A stretch of 64,000 nt of DNA from Phialophora verrucosa (lineage: Eukaryota; Ascomycota; Eurotiomycetes; Chaetothyriales; Herpotrichiellaceae). The notes under the pieces are model-generated. The model was not told the origin of the DNA, did not search any database, and saw only the letters and a program-made list of their open reading frames with translations. Shown piece after piece: positions 1 through 11,953 of the stretch. Within the stretch, counting starts at the first letter, position 1, and each line of letters opens with the position of its first letter. The DNA lies in assembly GCA_002099365.1 (NCBI GenBank), contig MSED01000013.1, positions 1,364,001-1,428,000 on the forward strand. The letters are read 5' to 3'. A program made the translations under genes and the position numbers.

Positions 1-1455
1 TGTGAAGAACCTGCCACATGAGGATCATGTTTCGACCGTAGGCATAGTTGTGAAACTTCGGGTTGCTGGCCAGCTCCTCCGGAAGGAAGCCCCTTGTTTC
101 CAGATCGTTTGGAACATATTGGCCCGTCCAGTCGAAGCGTTTGTATGCATCCGCAGTGAACGAGTACAACTGCGGATCTGTTATACCCACAATCTTGGTG
201 ATGACGTTGGGGACAAGGGTGGCTCGGGCTGCCGCATTGACGGACAATGTCTTGAGCCAGTGTGGCTGCAGGAGGCGGTACACCGGGTGCTTGGTTGAGA
301 AAGCTCGATGAGCTGCCACGATCGTGACCTCCTCGACCAGGTGAGTGTTGACCAGATGCACTGTGATCTCGTGTCGTAACCAATCCGAGACTTGCGCACA
401 CGTCTTTGCGTACCGCCAGGCCCAATCATCCTCCGGCTCCGGATCGGTTGGGCTGGTCCTCTTGTTGAAGATGACAACAGAATCCTTTAGGCTCCCTTTG
501 AAGTCAATGGCGATTGCCAGCGGATGGAGCACACCCTCTTTAGTGAGTTGAAAGAGGGTCACCGCTGCAGGAAGGTGTCTCTCTCCGTCGTTGGAGACCA
601 GATCAGCGTGGTCATCTGCTCCCACTGCTTTTCGGAAGTAGCTGCAATCTTGGACGTAGAATGAGTTTTCACCCGGACTCGAAAGCAGGCGATTCATATC
701 CGGGTTTGACTTGGCAAGCTCGGCGAGTCCATTGACCCAGAAGGGTGATGCCTCCTGAATGGTGGTGGGATTTACGCCGATGAATTGCTGCTGGGCGAAG
801 ACTGCGTCAGTCCACCAGTCAGGGCGGCTGCCAACGTTATCTTCGTCGAAGATATCTTCCTTGTCCTTGAGAAGTTCTCTGTTGCGTGTCTCGATGGCCT
901 CCAGTGTTGCACCCTCGGGATGATGGTGGATGAAATCAAGGATCTCGTCCGGGAGCAGCGTACCAATTAGCGTACCAGTGTCCAACAAGCGCATGAAGTC
1001 GAAGATCTTGAGCAGGCTGACTTGATCGACCTTTGGAATTATATCTAGATGAGGAGGGTAGTTGTCGGATCCTGGCTTCTGGAACGTGTAAAGATCCTGC
1101 GGGTTGACGTCGGACTCCAAAGGCACACTGGTCTCGAAACCCGCCACGTCGAAGAAGGACTCGAATCTGGTCTCGAGTTAGCGTTATCCCAGCCTTGATG
1201 CGCCTGGCCATACCGTGTCTCAATGCGCTTGGTCATTTGCGTGAGAGCCAGTTTGGTGCCACGGTAGGTACCAGTACTGAGCGGATTTGGCTTCCCGGCA
1301 TCTTTTGGCGGAGTGATCGCTTTTCCCGTTTCCTCGGCAAAGATGTTTCTCGGAACAATCGACTGCTTGAGCAATTCAGAGTCGAAGACTCCCTCGTCCC
1401 AGCCGCGCTTCAGCGGCGTCGCTCGGACAGTGCTCAGCGGTGATTTCGTGGCCAT
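1..1455 (-). CDS. Lipoxygenase, C-terminus beyond the left edge
   Basis: Fatty-acid dioxygenase that would add O2 to polyunsaturated fatty acids. About 469 residues are visible in two exons, 1214-1455 and 1-1166. They are split by a 47-nt intron (1167-1213) with GTATGG donor, GCTAAC branch site and CAG acceptor; joining CG|A keeps the frame. The metal-binding helix reads WLRHEITVHLVNTH, with His at about residues 346 and 351, followed by HPVYRLLQPH. This is the family signature. The H-x4-H spacing is that of iron lipoxygenases; characterised fungal manganese enzymes have H-x3-H. No signal peptide is evident after MATKSPLST, so the protein is probably intracellular, unlike secreted Mn enzymes. 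The terminal third, with the last metal ligands and the C-terminal Ile/Val, lies outside the window, so the metal cannot be settled here. Confidence 0.93.
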
Positions 1456-2938
1456 GCTTCCTGGTTATGTAGCTGACGACAATGGGAGTCGACTAGAAGT
1501 CCGATAGAGAGAGTTATGGAGCCGTCGAACACTGTGCGGCGATCTGTGAGCGAAACCTTTATAGCCATCCTGATCGCTCTTGCTAGGGAATCGTTAAAGC
1601 CAAGAGGTCTTTGCTCGTCAGTGTGTGCTGCAGGGATGCGTCTAGCAGGGTAGGTGAGGTTGGTCTGGATTGAGCAACTGAGAGACGAGTCGAGGCTCAG
1701 CCGCACACGAGATCGCACCGGCAATTGGTCAGTCAAGGTTTCAGCCGAGAACTGGACACGAGTTTCACAAACCCTTCCCCCAGACTTCAGGTCCACAAAA
1801 CATCGCGCTGCATGGTGATCTGCCTTGTGACCCTGGTGAGCTGAGGAAGACAGGCAGACATTCGGAGGTTGAGGGTGCGAGCAGTTCCTCGTAGCCAGAT
1901 CGACGAGCGGTTTCCTCAGTGACTGACCATTGACCCCGCGCGAGAACCTTGGAAGGCAACCGTTATTTCTCGTGTGAGTGCGTCTGTTATCGGTTTACAA
2001 GAAGCTTGAACGCGGAATATCCTTCGTCCTGGCCAGATCTCGGCAACTGTCTCACACATTTGTGTAACAACACTGCAGGCACCCACACCGTTCAGGAAGC
2101 ACATGGATGTCCAGCCAGCCTTCTCAATTATTGGAAGCTTACTTTTCTCTAGAGACTCCCCAGCCTCAGTCTGCCTCGTATCAGTGCTTCCCCTCAGATC
2201 ACAGATGGATGATGCCGCAGCAGCAGGTGGAAATTGTTCGTCATGCCTGTCTTTGAAGTAATTAGGACTTGTCTCTCTTTTGCTCCAAGCAGCAGGTTGG
2301 CAAACTGGAATGACCTCCAGGACACATATTCCCTGATTGTGCATTACCGAACACGGGGACAAGGGTATCACATGCTTCTCAGGTTCGGTGAGTAACCCAG
2401 TAGCCACAGCGAGAGTGCTGCCTGTAAATTTGGGTTGTATCAGGCTCCCCAGTGTTGCCACACACTTACAGCCCAAGTCTCTTGACAGCGCTCACCTACG
2501 CTGGATTCCATCATATGGAATTTCTCGAACATGCACGGTTCTCTGCGAGAAATGCTCTGAAGACGGAGGAGTTTCTCTACTTCAGCTCACTCCTCACTGT
2601 GTGACACTACCCAAATTTCGGCAGATTCTGTGGCTTCCGGCTTCCATTTTTGCCCTGACAAATTACTAGACAGCCAATAAACGAGCTACCCTGGTCGATG
2701 GCGTGAGGCTGACATCTGACATTTCTCTGTCTGCCAAATGTCTCAGTAACCAGATCGATGAAGGTGAAGTTTTGAGCAAAGTCAAAGCTCCTATCACCGT
2801 CTTGCTCAGCCCCAGTTCTGCAATCACCTTCGAGCTGGTATAAATCTGCTTTCCTGCCTGGTCATTCTTACGACCGATCAAGCTGTTTTTCTCCTTTCTT
2901 CAGCCATATCTGACTCTGCACTTGCTGTTCTTACCAAG
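1456..2938. other. Intergenic, no gene recognised
   Basis: Divergent promoter region between the lipoxygenase and the DUF2278 gene. Open frames exist (the longest is 186 codons on the minus strand, 1916-2476), but none has family motifs or a coherent exon structure. A TATA-like box lies at 2839-2845. Confidence 0.5.
2839..2845 (+). promoter_or_regulatory. TATA-like box of the DUF2278 gene
   Basis: TATAAAT lies 94 bp before the ATG at 2939. The CT-rich, CAAG-ending leader that follows is typical of fungal promoters. This is sequence match only. Confidence 0.4.
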
Positions 2939-3619
2939 ATGCCAATTCCCGATTACGGCTTCTGGAAAGCGAAGCCAGTCTCCTACAAGGTCGATGGACC
3001 AAGCGATCGAACTCCACATATCAATCTTATCTTCAAGGACGACGATAACGACAACCTGAAAGCCGCAATCAATGTCAAGTCTCAGGCCAACCCATCTGAG
3101 CTCGTCTACTGGTTCGACCGGAACTTTTCACACCCATTGACTCGTGCCCTCGAAAATAGACCCTACGGTTTCCAATGGATGGAGTCTCGCGATCCATCGG
3201 CCCAAGCCCTGGCTCTCGACTACCTCCGCACACCCAACTTGGTTCAAGTCCAAGATGGCAGACTTCTGCCTTATAACGAGAATGGACCAGACAATGACAT
3301 TCTAGATCAACTGCGACCTATCCTCGATGACGCCATCAGTCAGCAGGCCGACATCTATCTGTACGGCTCCCGGTTCGACACGGGCGACGGAATCCATGAC
3401 GTACATATGAATCAAGGCAGTCCAGGTCGCCGTTTCCGTAAAGATAATGGTGCCAACACGGACGGGGGCATCTTGTTCCGCTTCCCAGATGGACACTGGG
3501 AGGCTGTCTTCCTGGCATTTGCCTCACAGCAGGTCCCTACTGACGACGATGGACAACCAGGACATAATAGCAGGTCGCTTGCAACGATTCTTCGTGCCGG
3601 GAGCCGCGCTCGTCTTTGA
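2939..3619 (+). CDS. DUF2278 family protein (YukJ-like)
   Basis: A 226-residue intronless gene. The N-terminal MPIPDYGFWKAKPVSYK is the usual DUF2278 opening (YGxxKGxP-like). The middle holds YLYGSRF and the family hallmark GIHDVHMNQG at about residues 151-160. The C-terminal half has GGILFRFPDGHWEAVFLAF followed by QQVPTDDDGQPGHNS, also characteristic. Length matches the family. No signal peptide or membrane segment is seen. Family members occur in bacteria and fungi and have no established biochemical role. The ATG follows a CAAG context 94 bp after a TATAAAT box. It is convergent with the hydrolase at 3878-4768, so the two probably do not share a promoter. Confidence 0.85.
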   Translation: MPIPDYGFWKAKPVSYKVDGPSDRTPHINLIFKDDDNDNLKAAINVKSQANPSELVYWFDRNFSHPLTRALENRPYGFQWMESRDPSAQALALDYLRTPNLVQVQDGRLLPYNENGPDNDILDQLRPILDDAISQQADIYLYGSRFDTGDGIHDVHMNQGSPGRRFRKDNGANTDGGILFRFPDGHWEAVFLAFASQQVPTDDDGQPGHNSRSLATILRAGSRARL

Positions 3620-3877
3620 GGAGTGTATATAGTTGGGGTCGTCAGATGTCCTCGGCCACGCCGTCCTTGTCCAAGGATTGGAGCAGTGGAAATTGGATTG
3701 AGATGTGGATGTATGGTTCAATGAGAGTCTGCAAGGCGCAAACAAGTGAACCGAGTCACTCATGTACAGGCTTAGGCCAGGAAAGCATTGGATTCAGTTG
3801 ACTTCATCAATTTCACAAGCCACAGTGCCTTCACTGCCGGCCTTTGTTTGTGCCAAATATTCCACGCACACATCGAA

Positions 3878-4768
3878 TCACTGCTTCCTGTCCAGCTTTC
3901 TCAAAGTTTCCAACACCGCCCTTACAAACCCATCCACATCCACCGCATACAGCAAGTGACCGCCAGGCCAAACATGATGCTGACATCCCAGAATATCCCT
4001 CTGCACATACGTGGTCTTCGCATACGGAGCATCCCCACTTGCCTCGCCTACCGTGCAAGCCATGCTCATGGACCCCGTGTATGCCCCGTTCAGATGGGCC
4101 CTCAACTCAAAAAGGTTCGGCGTATAAATGGTCAGCAGGAACTCGTTCTCAAACCACCACTCATGATCCCGATCGATCTCGACCTCGTCTTCACTTGGTG
4201 GTGGGGGGAGCTCCGCCCCTTTACCCGAGGCAGTAGCCTTCCACCCTACAGTCATGCCCAGAAACTCGAGCATCGCCCTCCTCGGCCCTATGGTCTTATA
4301 CAACCGATACACGGAAAAACACCAGTCCATCCACTTTGTGCCTTCTTCGCCGCGTAGGAGGGCCATCGTAGGCGCTTCGTGAGCAATCAACCTGTCCACG
4401 TGCCCGGGGAACTGTACGCCGAACTGCAACGCAATCACCCCGCCCATGGACGTCCCGAAGATGGAAGCCCGCTCGAACCCGAGGTGGCGCATGACGGCGA
4501 GGACGTCCCGCGCGGATTGCGCCGGGTTCATCGCCTCGTTGATCTCCGCGCCGGAGAATGTGAAGCGCGACCTGGCGTGGCCGCGGCGATCGTACGTGGC
4601 AACCGTGTAGTTGCCGGCCCCTGCGAGGCCAGGGAGTGCGGCGTAGAAGGCAGAGCCGGTGCCGTGGCCGCCGGGGATCAGGACGAGGAGATCAGGACCC
4701 GAACCTGTAGAAGTTACGTGCAGGACGCAGCCTTCGGCCCCGATTGATGTGTAGCGGAGCTCGGACAT
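3878..4768 (-). CDS. Alpha/beta hydrolase
   Basis: A 296-residue intronless alpha/beta hydrolase. The oxyanion region reads VLIPGGHGTG near residues 29-38, followed by YDRRGHARS (59-67). The nucleophile elbow is GTSMGG with Ser107. The C-terminal catalytic His is probably His271 in WPGGHLL. The acid is not certain; Asp247 is one candidate. The RRGHGRS-type segment is common in esterases, haloperoxidase-like proteins and C-C hydrolases, so the substrate cannot be deduced. The frame also opens with a GTG one codon upstream, but the ATG at 4768 is the natural start. Coding GC is high around the catalytic Ser region. Confidence 0.88.
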   Translation of the reverse strand: MSELRYTSIGAEGCVLHVTSTGSGPDLLVLIPGGHGTGSAFYAALPGLAGAGNYTVATYDRRGHARSRFTFSGAEINEAMNPAQSARDVLAVMRHLGFERASIFGTSMGGVIALQFGVQFPGHVDRLIAHEAPTMALLRGEEGTKWMDWCFSVYRLYKTIGPRRAMLEFLGMTVGWKATASGKGAELPPPPSEDEVEIDRDHEWWFENEFLLTIYTPNLFELRAHLNGAYTGSMSMACTVGEASGDAPYAKTTYVQRDILGCQHHVWPGGHLLYAVDVDGFVRAVLETLRKLDRKQ

Positions 4769-6688
4769 CACGGAGCGCCCAACTGATTGGTGTCGTCCTT
4801 GATAATGGGTTTGGATGGGGATGCGGTATATGCAGTACAGTACGTAGAGAAGTCAGTAGCGGAGTCAGATTGTGTACGAAAACGCAATGTTTGCCCACAG
4901 GTGCAGATGTCCAAGAGTGAGCACTGTACTAGTTCGAAGATTGCTGGGATCTATTTGTTTTCATCGGCAGGAGAAGTTGATGATGTGGACAGGAGAGACT
5001 TATGTAGCGCCAACGGTTAACTACATGCAGGCAGCCATGCATGCTTGGCGAGGCCATCTTTGTTTCCGACGAGGACGAATTGCCGGGGGCCTGAATGTGA
5101 GCCCGAATACGAGATACTAAAAGGGGCGCGGGGGCGGCATGCTGCCTCCTCCCCCGCTAAGCGTGGTGGGCTTCTCCACATCATAAAGCGTCAGGCGTCG
5201 GTCACTAACCTCGAAGGGAAAGTTGGAGTCGCCGTTTTAGGAACGAAGTACTACGATAAGGTTGGGCAAAGTCCGGGCGTTGATTTCCCACCCTCGCTGC
5301 TGAGACTCGGCCCCAGCTCGCAGGACTCACTCGACGTTCGATTTAAGTCGTGATTGTTGATATGCCACCGGTGTGGTAGTGAGCCAAGCGTCCAGTTCAT
5401 CTGACCACTGTCCATTCGTGACACAGGGCTCTCATTCTAGTATATTTTCACAGTGGCCATTGCCTTTCTCTTTAATTTTCCAGAATGTTGAATCCACATC
5501 CTCCGAGCAACTTCCCAGCCTGCCTGTTTATTACTTCCATTCGGAATTGAAACATACGAGAGAGAGATGCTGCTTTCCGCGCAGGAGTAAAGGCCATCCA
5601 GCGTCAGGACACTCTTCGCACGAGCCCAACACTTTGAAAGCAGCGGAAACTGAAAGGTTGTCGGGTTGTAGAGAGTTGTCGATGCAGCACTGACCTCTGA
5701 GACTCAACGAATAATTTGAGATGGTTCCATTTCCCGGAGGAATCAACCACTTGAAACCATCCATTACCAAAGACTTTGGATTTGACGGTGTTGTTTATGT
5801 GGACTCCAACGCTGGGGTGTACCCTGAGATGCTCGAGCACGGCCTTGATTCTCAAACGTGTCCATGGCTTATCATGGTTTCGCCTGTATTTGCTAGAGGG
5901 AGATGCTAAAGCCTTTGGTTGACAACGTGGCCGCCTGTCCTGAATGTGTCGTCAGCGAGGTCGTGACATTTTGATCGTACGGTCTTTACAATTGGATCAG
6001 AATCGACGATGATGTTTCTCGGTACCAGGGACATTGACCCTCAGGCGAAAAGTTTCGACTCGGAGGATTCGTTGGCACGGCTCGCGATGGAGTCATGTCA
6101 GAGAAGTGGTATGAGGGAAAGTCGGCGACTCAGCGTTTCAATCTGGATGTGGCAGTTAACACCACTTCAATTGCCCTAGCAACAGGTCGGGCAGTTAGTG
6201 ATCGTCGAACAAGGGGATTGCCAATTCTCTGCACGCATGTCATTGCGCCTATAAGATGTGTCTGGAACAGTCAAGAAGTTGAATGACTCGATAATCCAGA
6301 TGGAAGTGGTGGTACAAATGACTGCGTTTGGGTGCTCTTACTTCAGGCCAGCATCAGATGTCTCCCGTAGCGACTTCCTCGACGACAGGGGCAACATTCA
6401 GCGACCATCTTCATCTCTAGCGCCGTCTATTATACAGAAGCTAGGGCAGACTGACATTATTTATCGTCGTCTACGGATTAGCGAGAACTCTTAGCAAGGC
6501 CAGGACTTTGTGTCTCGTCTCTTGTCTTGCACTGCCTCCGTTTGAAAGTGGCTTGGGTGTATCCCGCCGCTTTAAATACTCCGTGCCTTGGCGGTGCATG
6601 AGTATTCTTTGAATAAATAACACGGCCCGCCTTTGTTCTCTGTAGCAAGCAACGTTTGATTTACCACATCATAGTCGCTTCATGGAAG
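4769..6688. other. Intergenic, no gene recognised
   Basis: About 1.9 kb shared by two divergent promoters. Small open frames on both strands (for example 5531-5855 on the minus strand) lack motifs or splice logic. A TTTAAATA element at 6571-6578 may serve as the TATA box of the protease gene downstream. Confidence 0.5.
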
Positions 6689-8728
6689 ATGGCCTCCCCA
6701 ACAGCAAATAACGCGATACTAGACCAGTATTCACACGTCCATGACGGCCTAGAGCAGTCTAGCTCCAGCAATGACTCTTCAGAAACTCCTGCACCTGACT
6801 TGGCCGGGACTCAGTCACCAGCATCCTCCTCGACCGACGACAGAGCCGACAGTAGTGTTATCCAAACAGCTGCCTTGCCTCCCCATCACGATACTGACAG
6901 TAATGTGCTCGAAACGGCTGCCTCACCTCCCTCTTCATCACCAAACATGAGTTTAACCGTCCTTGAGCCAACTGCTCCTGTGCCACCCCTCCTTGCGACA
7001 ACCACCCTTGAGCCAACCGCCCTTGCGACAACCGTCCTTGAAGATTCGCCTTATGAGCCAGAAAACAGAGAAGCGGACCTCTACTACTCCAGCCTACCTT
7101 CCCGACCCCGCCTGGTGGCTCGCTCGAGTGGAGTGCGGTGGCACATAGTCGCTCCTACTTGGGTTTATGGCGAAGCCAAAGCAATCCGAAATGTTGGCAA
7201 GCATCCCATTGTGGACTGTTGGAATGCGCAATTTCAGAGACAGATTGTCCAAGCCTTAGGGTCTACTAGGTGGACATCAATCGATGTCGTGCGAATCGGG
7301 GTCGAGAAAACTGCCAAAAATAATCAACCGCTCCCTGTGGTGCTCTGGATTGGCATTCCCCGCGGAAGCCTAAATTGGCGCAAGGGAATGGACATCGTCA
7401 ACGCCTGCGTAAGACTCCCTTTTCCCTAACAAACCATTTCATCATCAACGCAGTCGTTGGATTGTTCCGCCAATATTGATATGGCTAACGGAGACTTACA
7501 GATTGCTATCCTAAGAAGTCACGGACTTTTCGACGTTCAGTGCGAGATCAGAGAATCAGAATTCCAGCGACTGGGATCCACACGAAAATCAGTTCCATAT
7601 TTGTCACCTGGACCTAGTACCCACGCGTCGGCTGACCTTCAACTTCGCTTGAGTGCCACTCCTGGCCAGTCAATCGGCTCTATGAGATCCGACGCGGAGG
7701 CCACCCTCGGTCTTTACCTCAAACCTGGCCGTGGCAATACGCATTCGGAGAGCATGTGGGGTCTTACCTGCAGACACAACGTCCACCCTTACGAAAGCAC
7801 GGAGAATGCGTATCATTTCAAGCCTCATTCCGGCCAGCCACGTACCAATATCCTATCGCCCACCAACAGTACTCTCGAAGAAATCAGAAAATCCGCTGAA
7901 TCCAAGGTCGAAATCTTTTCTTCTCAGGTCTCACGTCTCGAAAAGGCGATACAATCCAAACCAGAGAAAGCGCAAGAGCTGGAAGAGAGGAGAGCAACTT
8001 ATGATATGCAGCTCAGAGACGCTCGTAACTTTTCAGAAAAGATACTACCCACATGGCAAAGCGAGGCGACTCGCGTGCTTGGCTATTTGAGATTTGCCCC
8101 TCCCATTGAGATTGCTGATCCTGTTGAAGCATTGGACATGGCTGGACCTCGCCGCGATTGGGCCTTGATAGAAGTCAACAAGGACAAATTTTCCAAACCG
8201 GTGACGAACACTGTGGATCTTGTCTGCGGCGTCCGGCTGCTGCCGAATCTGATTTCCCACCAAGCAGAGGAATGTGGGGGTGTCGGCCTACGAGAAGACT
8301 GGGAGGCAGACTTCACCGGCAAAATGGACCTTAGGCAGAAAGTGCCCATCAAAGAGCTGAGGAATCCATCAATGTTTGACAGGGACGGTGGGCCTTGTTT
8401 ATTAGTGGGCAAGAGAGGCGCATCATCTGGTGTGACATGGGGACGCCTCAACGAGGTGAAATCGATTGTATGGGAGAACAACATGCAATCGATGGAATGG
8501 TGTGTACTTCCCGGCTTCGACAAGGGCAATTGTGTGGCTTTCTCGAAAGGAGGAGATTCTGGATCATCCGTCTTCGATATTAACGGCAGAGTTGTCGGAA
8601 TAATTGTCGGCGGTGTCCGAACCTCTGACGTGCCCGGCTGGATCGGTGTGGACGTTACGTATGTGACTCCGATGGAGTGGCTACAGCAGGACATGAAGAA
8701 GCACGGGTACAGCGTTGAAATTGCATAG
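6689..8728 (+). CDS. Trypsin-like serine protease with a coiled-coil insert
   Basis: Two exons, 6689-7408 and 7454-8728, joined over a 45-nt intron (GTAAGA...CAG) in phase 0; 664 residues. The ATG at 6689 sits in AAGATGG; an upstream frame without ATG was ignored. Residues 1-130 are low-complexity, rich in Ser/Pro/Thr, with degenerate LEPTA-type repeats. A chymotrypsin-fold triad is visible: His348 in LTCRHNV, Asp475 in RRDWALIEV and Ser610 in GGDSGSSVF, followed by GRVVGIIVGG. Between His and Asp, residues about 380-441 form a charged heptad-like segment (SRLEKAIQSK, AQELEERRAT), a likely coiled coil. No signal peptide is seen, so it probably acts inside the cell. Family members of this layout are uncharacterised; regulated proteolysis is an inference. 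Confidence 0.85.
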
Positions 8729-10640
8729 GATCCGGATGAAGCTAGGGTTTGTGCTCGCCCTTGATGCTTATGTGCGGCAGATGACAGGTTGGTCCTTGCT
8801 CCGTATCGAGCAGACTCGGAAAGTCCCAGGATACAGGAACTGGTTCGGAGAAGATGCCCTGAGGAGCGGAGACATCCTGAGAGCCGACGGCCTGTCACGC
8901 GGTCCCGACAGGTTTGTAGATGTAGAAGTCAACTGCAAGCAGAAATGAACGTTGTCATCAATGCCACGGCCGCTCGAGAACAGATCTTGACTTCCTCGTG
9001 GCCGACTTAATCATCGAAAAAGCCGTTACCGTGATTTCGACGTACCACGCATGCGGCTTTCTGGGGCGTACCAAGGCCACAATTCTGTCGCCTCATCTTC
9101 GCCAATACACTCTTCAACGAAAAGAAACATTGTGCGTACCGTCGAGCTTGAACCCCTTTCCATGGAAGCCTTGCAGCTGAGTCAGCTCCGGAGAACACAT
9201 CCGCCGCCTACTCTGGACAATCGGGCTCGTGTTTCGGCTCAACGGCAGCGGCCTAAGCGACCGAGTGTGTCCGTCATCAATCCACGTACTGCTTCACTTG
9301 CGACGACGACGTCGATGGAGAATAACATCAGTCTCAGGTACCCTCTCCTCGTAGGATGGACAATACTCGACAGCAATACAGCCGCGAATACATTCAAAGC
9401 GCGCGGACAACAGGCCCGTGGTTCAACTGCGGGCCAAAAAGAGAATGGATCCATGCAAAGGAAGCAAAGCCGCGAATCCCGCATTGTCAAGGCGAGGAAT
9501 CCGACCATGGAACCACACGTTTCCAATAGTCGACACTGTTACCCCGCAATTAAAGACCTTTCACACATAAGAGGAATAGTTCGGCGATTTGCAATAGAAA
9601 GCGTACGAAACACTCCCGACACTCGAGGATAGAGTGAGGCATAGATATTAGAAGTGAACAATGGCAACACAGGACTTGTTTGGTCACAAATATTGACCAT
9701 GGACATTGCGATGAGAAAGGTGCTTCTATGCCCGTGAGAGCTGTGCTTCATGATTCGATTTTCGCGAAGAAACCTACATACGTGATGGTGATTTGACACG
9801 GGGCCTCTTTCAATGGATGACATGACGGATCCTTGAAGGGGATACAAACATTAATCTCAATGCCAATGGCGACCATGGAGATTTATGCTGTCGTGGGATT
9901 GAATTTATGACCGAGTCCCATCTCAGCAAGATACATACAGCATCGTCCTCATGGGTGACACGCGTTTCATTGAATATGCATCTTAGGGGAAGCGTCATGT
10001 CCGACTTTCAGGAACTGCGCGGCGAGTTCGTTGTTCGGAGCGTCCGGCTTCGCTGTTGGTCTTGCAGAATCTGAATCTCGAGTGACGATGGCTCTTCACA
10101 TCAGATTCTCTGGCTCTGGATCAAAAGTACTCAATGCAGTCTCATCAGCTAGAAGCTACCATTCCGTTACACTTCGCTGCGTACTTACACAGTCCTCACC
10201 TGACAGATCCCTCACTTGCCTCTCTTGGCGAGAAATCTTACCGGAATTCCCAGAGCTTTAGCCATGTCGGCAGCAGCTCTGGCGTCGACATGGCTATCAC
10301 CGCCTCCACTACCACCTGCATTCCAACTGTTCGGATCACCCGCAGTCCGGATCTCTGATGGTGACCTGGTGCTCTGGCGAAAGGCGCTGTCCCTCCACTT
10401 GTCCAACTTCTCGACGAGCAAAGCTAGAAACAGGCACTATATTCATAATTGACTAGAATCTGTCGCTGCGACTGGCCCGGTCTGTTGATGCCTGGTACAA
10501 AAAAGGCATTCCACCGTTTCCGAGCGATGACATTCGCGGAATTGCAAAGGATCGTCCTCATTGGGGTCTTCGCGGAGACCACAATGGTCGGGCGAGACAT
10601 ATGCCGATAGCAGAAGAATGTCGTCCGGCGCCAGATCCAG
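8729..10640. other. Intergenic, no gene recognised
   Basis: About 1.9 kb. A 193-codon open frame (9051-9632, +) and a 70-codon one (10212-10421, -) are present. Their compositions look random and neither carries a motif I recognise. Confidence 0.45.
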
Positions 10641-11551
10641 ATGCCGACGGGCGGAACAATGACGGCGGAGACTTCACCAACGTCAACGACCCGGACCCCC
10701 CAGTTCCCCACGTCAATGGCCAAGGTCGTGGAAGGAACTATCAGACCACCACCGAGCGCAAACCTGGCTTCGCCCTCTGTGCTGGCCTGCAGAGCTTCAT
10801 CCGCCTCGCCGCCCACGGACAAACTGAAAAAGGCACAAACCACCCAGCCTGGGCCAGCCAATCCGTCAGAGTTCATCCTTGAATACGTCTCCAAAGGACT
10901 GTACAGGTTCAATCTTTTCAAGCACAACAGAAGTAATCCTTCTCTGACCGTGTTAAAGATGTGGGAAGACGACTCGGATGACTTTGACGGTGCAAATAGT
11001 GCAGACAGCGACGAACCTTCACTCACAATGTCGCGCCTTCGGCAACACTTCTGCTTCGTCCTCTTCAAGCCCTCGTACCTCTCCAAGACCCTCACCGGAG
11101 AGCGGCAAGGTACCAGGCATGCGCTGCAGAAAGACCACTGGAAACTCCAGAGGCAAGCCTCAGAAAAGCCCAAGGATTACCAAGCTAGTGGTCGAATTCA
11201 ATTCCGATGCACCATCGCAGCTAGCAGACCTGAACAGCTGGTGTCGCCAGAACGGCTCTCGTGTCAACGGTCGAGTCCTCCGCCGTCCCGCTCAGAAATG
11301 GAGTCCTGAGGAGCTGGACTTCCTGTACCAACTCAGCGAAGAATGGATCGCTGTGCTCAAAGGGAAAAAAAAATCCAGCCTGGACACGCAAGTCGCTGCT
11401 CAAAAGAGCTAAAGTCACCAAGGCCACAAAGGAAGAATGGGCGCGTCGTATGAGCGAACGCGTCAGCGGCACCTTGCCTATCGACGACGAGGGCAGACAA
11501 CCATAGGCCCCACGCTTGATCGCTAACCTATGACCCTGATGACGATGCGAG
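10641..11551 (+). pseudogene. WSPEE-motif gene, frame broken at an A9 run
   Basis: Coding-like sequence in changing frames. An acidic/Ser-rich segment (WEDDSDDFDGANSADSDEP, near 10960-11020) is in one frame. A second frame (10978-11412) carries a Ser/Pro linker, then ITKLVVEFNSDAPS and AQKWSPEELDFLYQLSEEW. At 11365-11373 nine consecutive A residues end this frame 15 codons later. Reading with one A fewer instead continues with AWTRKSLLKRAKVTKATKEE and EEWARRM, which aligns with the downstream relative (KLLQLVIATRKGEEWESRL). An in-frame splice from GTATGA at 11448 to AG at 11551 could extend it into an acidic tail ending at 11769 (SSESEESGEEGG). It is either a pseudogene or a homopolymer error in the assembly. 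The family function is unknown; the W-S-P-E-E motif resembles Myb/HTH-like modules. Confidence 0.5.
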
Positions 11552-11953
11552 GTCGTCACGCAAAGTTGTCCATCCATTTCCTTGTCAACCCGGACAAGAA
11601 ATGGCTCGCAAACGCCGATGCAGTTGAGATCGAGCAGCTTGAAGCTGAGCGAGATGCCATGGAGTGTGTGGATTACCCTTTGACCGCTGTTGCCAGAACT
11701 GCAGCGGAAGACAGCAGCGAGAGCGAAGAGAGCGGTGAAGAAGGCGGTGAGACGGATGAAAATGAGTGAGGGCAGGGGTGATGTTCTAGAAAATGGCGAC
11801 GAGCAAGAAGAGCAGGCTCGCCAAGCATATAATGGAAAAAGGTGTTGAAAAAGATGACAGTTTAGCCTTCGCGAGGTCGGTGAGCTGAGTTTGTTCTTAA
11901 AGAGCTGTTCAAGAAGCACTGTTCGCCCAAAGTCGAGAACAATTCGAATCAAT

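Noticed and set aside
1916..2476. 186-codon open frame on the minus strand
   Set aside because: No motif, random-looking composition, no splice context; taken as chance in an intergenic region.
8083..8898. 271-codon open frame antisense to the protease exon
   Set aside because: It mirrors the real coding strand, which has a complete catalytic triad.
9051..9632. 193-codon open frame (+)
   Set aside because: Composition unlike a protein (many R, S, T, N without hydrophobic periodicity); no recognisable motif.
10424..11173. 249-codon open frame antisense to the WSPEE gene
   Set aside because: The plus strand has the motif shared with the downstream relative; this is its shadow.
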